Below, one piece after another: positions 21,117 to 21,325 of a stretch of 21,325 bases of DNA (the first letter of the stretch is position 1; each line of letters begins with the position of its first letter). The translations under genes and the position numbers were made by a program. Origin of the DNA: an uncultured Candidatus Melainabacteria bacterium (GTDB lineage Bacteria; Cyanobacteriota; Vampirovibrionia; Gastranaerophilales; Gastranaerophilaceae); the NCBI GenBank assembly GCA_934757255.1, contig CAKVLL010000028.1:1-21325 (forward strand), read 5' to 3'. The notes below the pieces were generated by a model that was given only the letters and a program-made list of their open reading frames with translations, ran no database searches and was not told the DNA's origin.

Positions 21117-21325
21117 ATGACTGACGGTAGAATAGATGGACATTTTAGAATAGATAAAGGTGGTATAACTCAAGGTATTCAAAAGGAATTAGGTTTGAGT
21201 AGTCAAGAGTGCAAGCAATTAGGAAGTGTGTGGACTCAAATAATAAATGAGTTTGATGACTCAAATAACATGCAAGTTTCAAACAACAAAAATGAAACAC
21301 CAAATAAAAGCAATAATTATGAAGT
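21117..21325 (+). CDS. Hypothetical protein, 5' part, sigma-28-type promoter
   Basis: Open from ATG ~21117 to the window end (69 codons). The product begins MTDGRIDGHFRIDKGGITQGIQ; helical patches such as IQKELGLSSQECKQLGSVWTQIINEF are followed by an Asn/Lys-rich stretch. A Gly-Ala-type signal peptide is absent. GAGG lies ~6 nt upstream. The sigma-28-like promoter suggests the product is made with late flagellar genes, but I recognise no flagellin, FlgM or chemotaxis motif. Confidence 0.65.
   Translation, partial: MTDGRIDGHFRIDKGGITQGIQKELGLSSQECKQLGSVWTQIINEFDDSNNMQVSNNKNETPNKSNNYE

Overview
The window is AT-rich, densely packed bacterial chromosome that uses the standard code. My best guess for the host is an uncultured, flagellated relative of the Cyanobacteria (Melainabacteria/Vampirovibrionia, Gastranaerophilales-like). 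This is inference from several traits: an F-type ATP synthase operon that ends at atpG with no atpD/atpC behind it, as in the split cyanobacterial operon; a FliW-CsrA pair; a sigma-28-type promoter; many small secreted TPR proteins; and abundant intergenic palindromic repeats. No rRNA, tRNA, CRISPR array or transposase gene is visible.

Layout. 1-3770: the end of atpH, then atpA and atpG, with a small zinc-finger membrane protein gene wedged between atpA and atpG and flanked by two direct ~195-bp structured repeats (R1, R2). 3858-4757: a secreted, tail-anchored protein with three internal repeats, convergent with galE. 4752-7057 (minus): recF-galE overlapping by 4 nt, preceded by a small membrane protein gene. 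7082-9989 (minus): scpA-scpB-metalloprotease/TPR, overlapping or nearly so. 9990-10738: a long intergenic stretch with the scpA promoter, a candidate small RNA and a 57-aa gene. 10739-12035: a Lys-rich hypothetical gene overlapping prmC. 12126-14442 (minus): mtnA behind a thioredoxin-like gene, then fabI with its own terminator. 14518-17333 (minus): secreted TPR protein, fliW, csrA, TPR protein, then a coiled-coil protein with its own promoter. 17597-18220: ribE.

18223-21325 looks like accessory DNA. It holds two orphan proteins (381 and 173 aa), an XRE-type regulator divergent from the 173-aa gene across a 27-bp palindrome, two REP-like inverted doublets (88 and 94 bp), a third partial copy of the R repeat, and a 26-bp exact duplicate of the ribE 3' end. 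The duplicate brackets about 2.8 kb in direct orientation, as an integration at the end of ribE would leave it. At the right edge a sigma-28-like promoter precedes a truncated gene.

The main observations beyond gene calls are the bracketed segment after ribE, the repeat-flanked gene inside the atp operon, a 43-bp promoter box shared by two unrelated genes 10 kb apart, and a recurring arrangement (-10 box, 6-7 nt, ATG) that points to leaderless mRNAs for at least four genes. No complete, clearly new enzymatic or defence system is evident.
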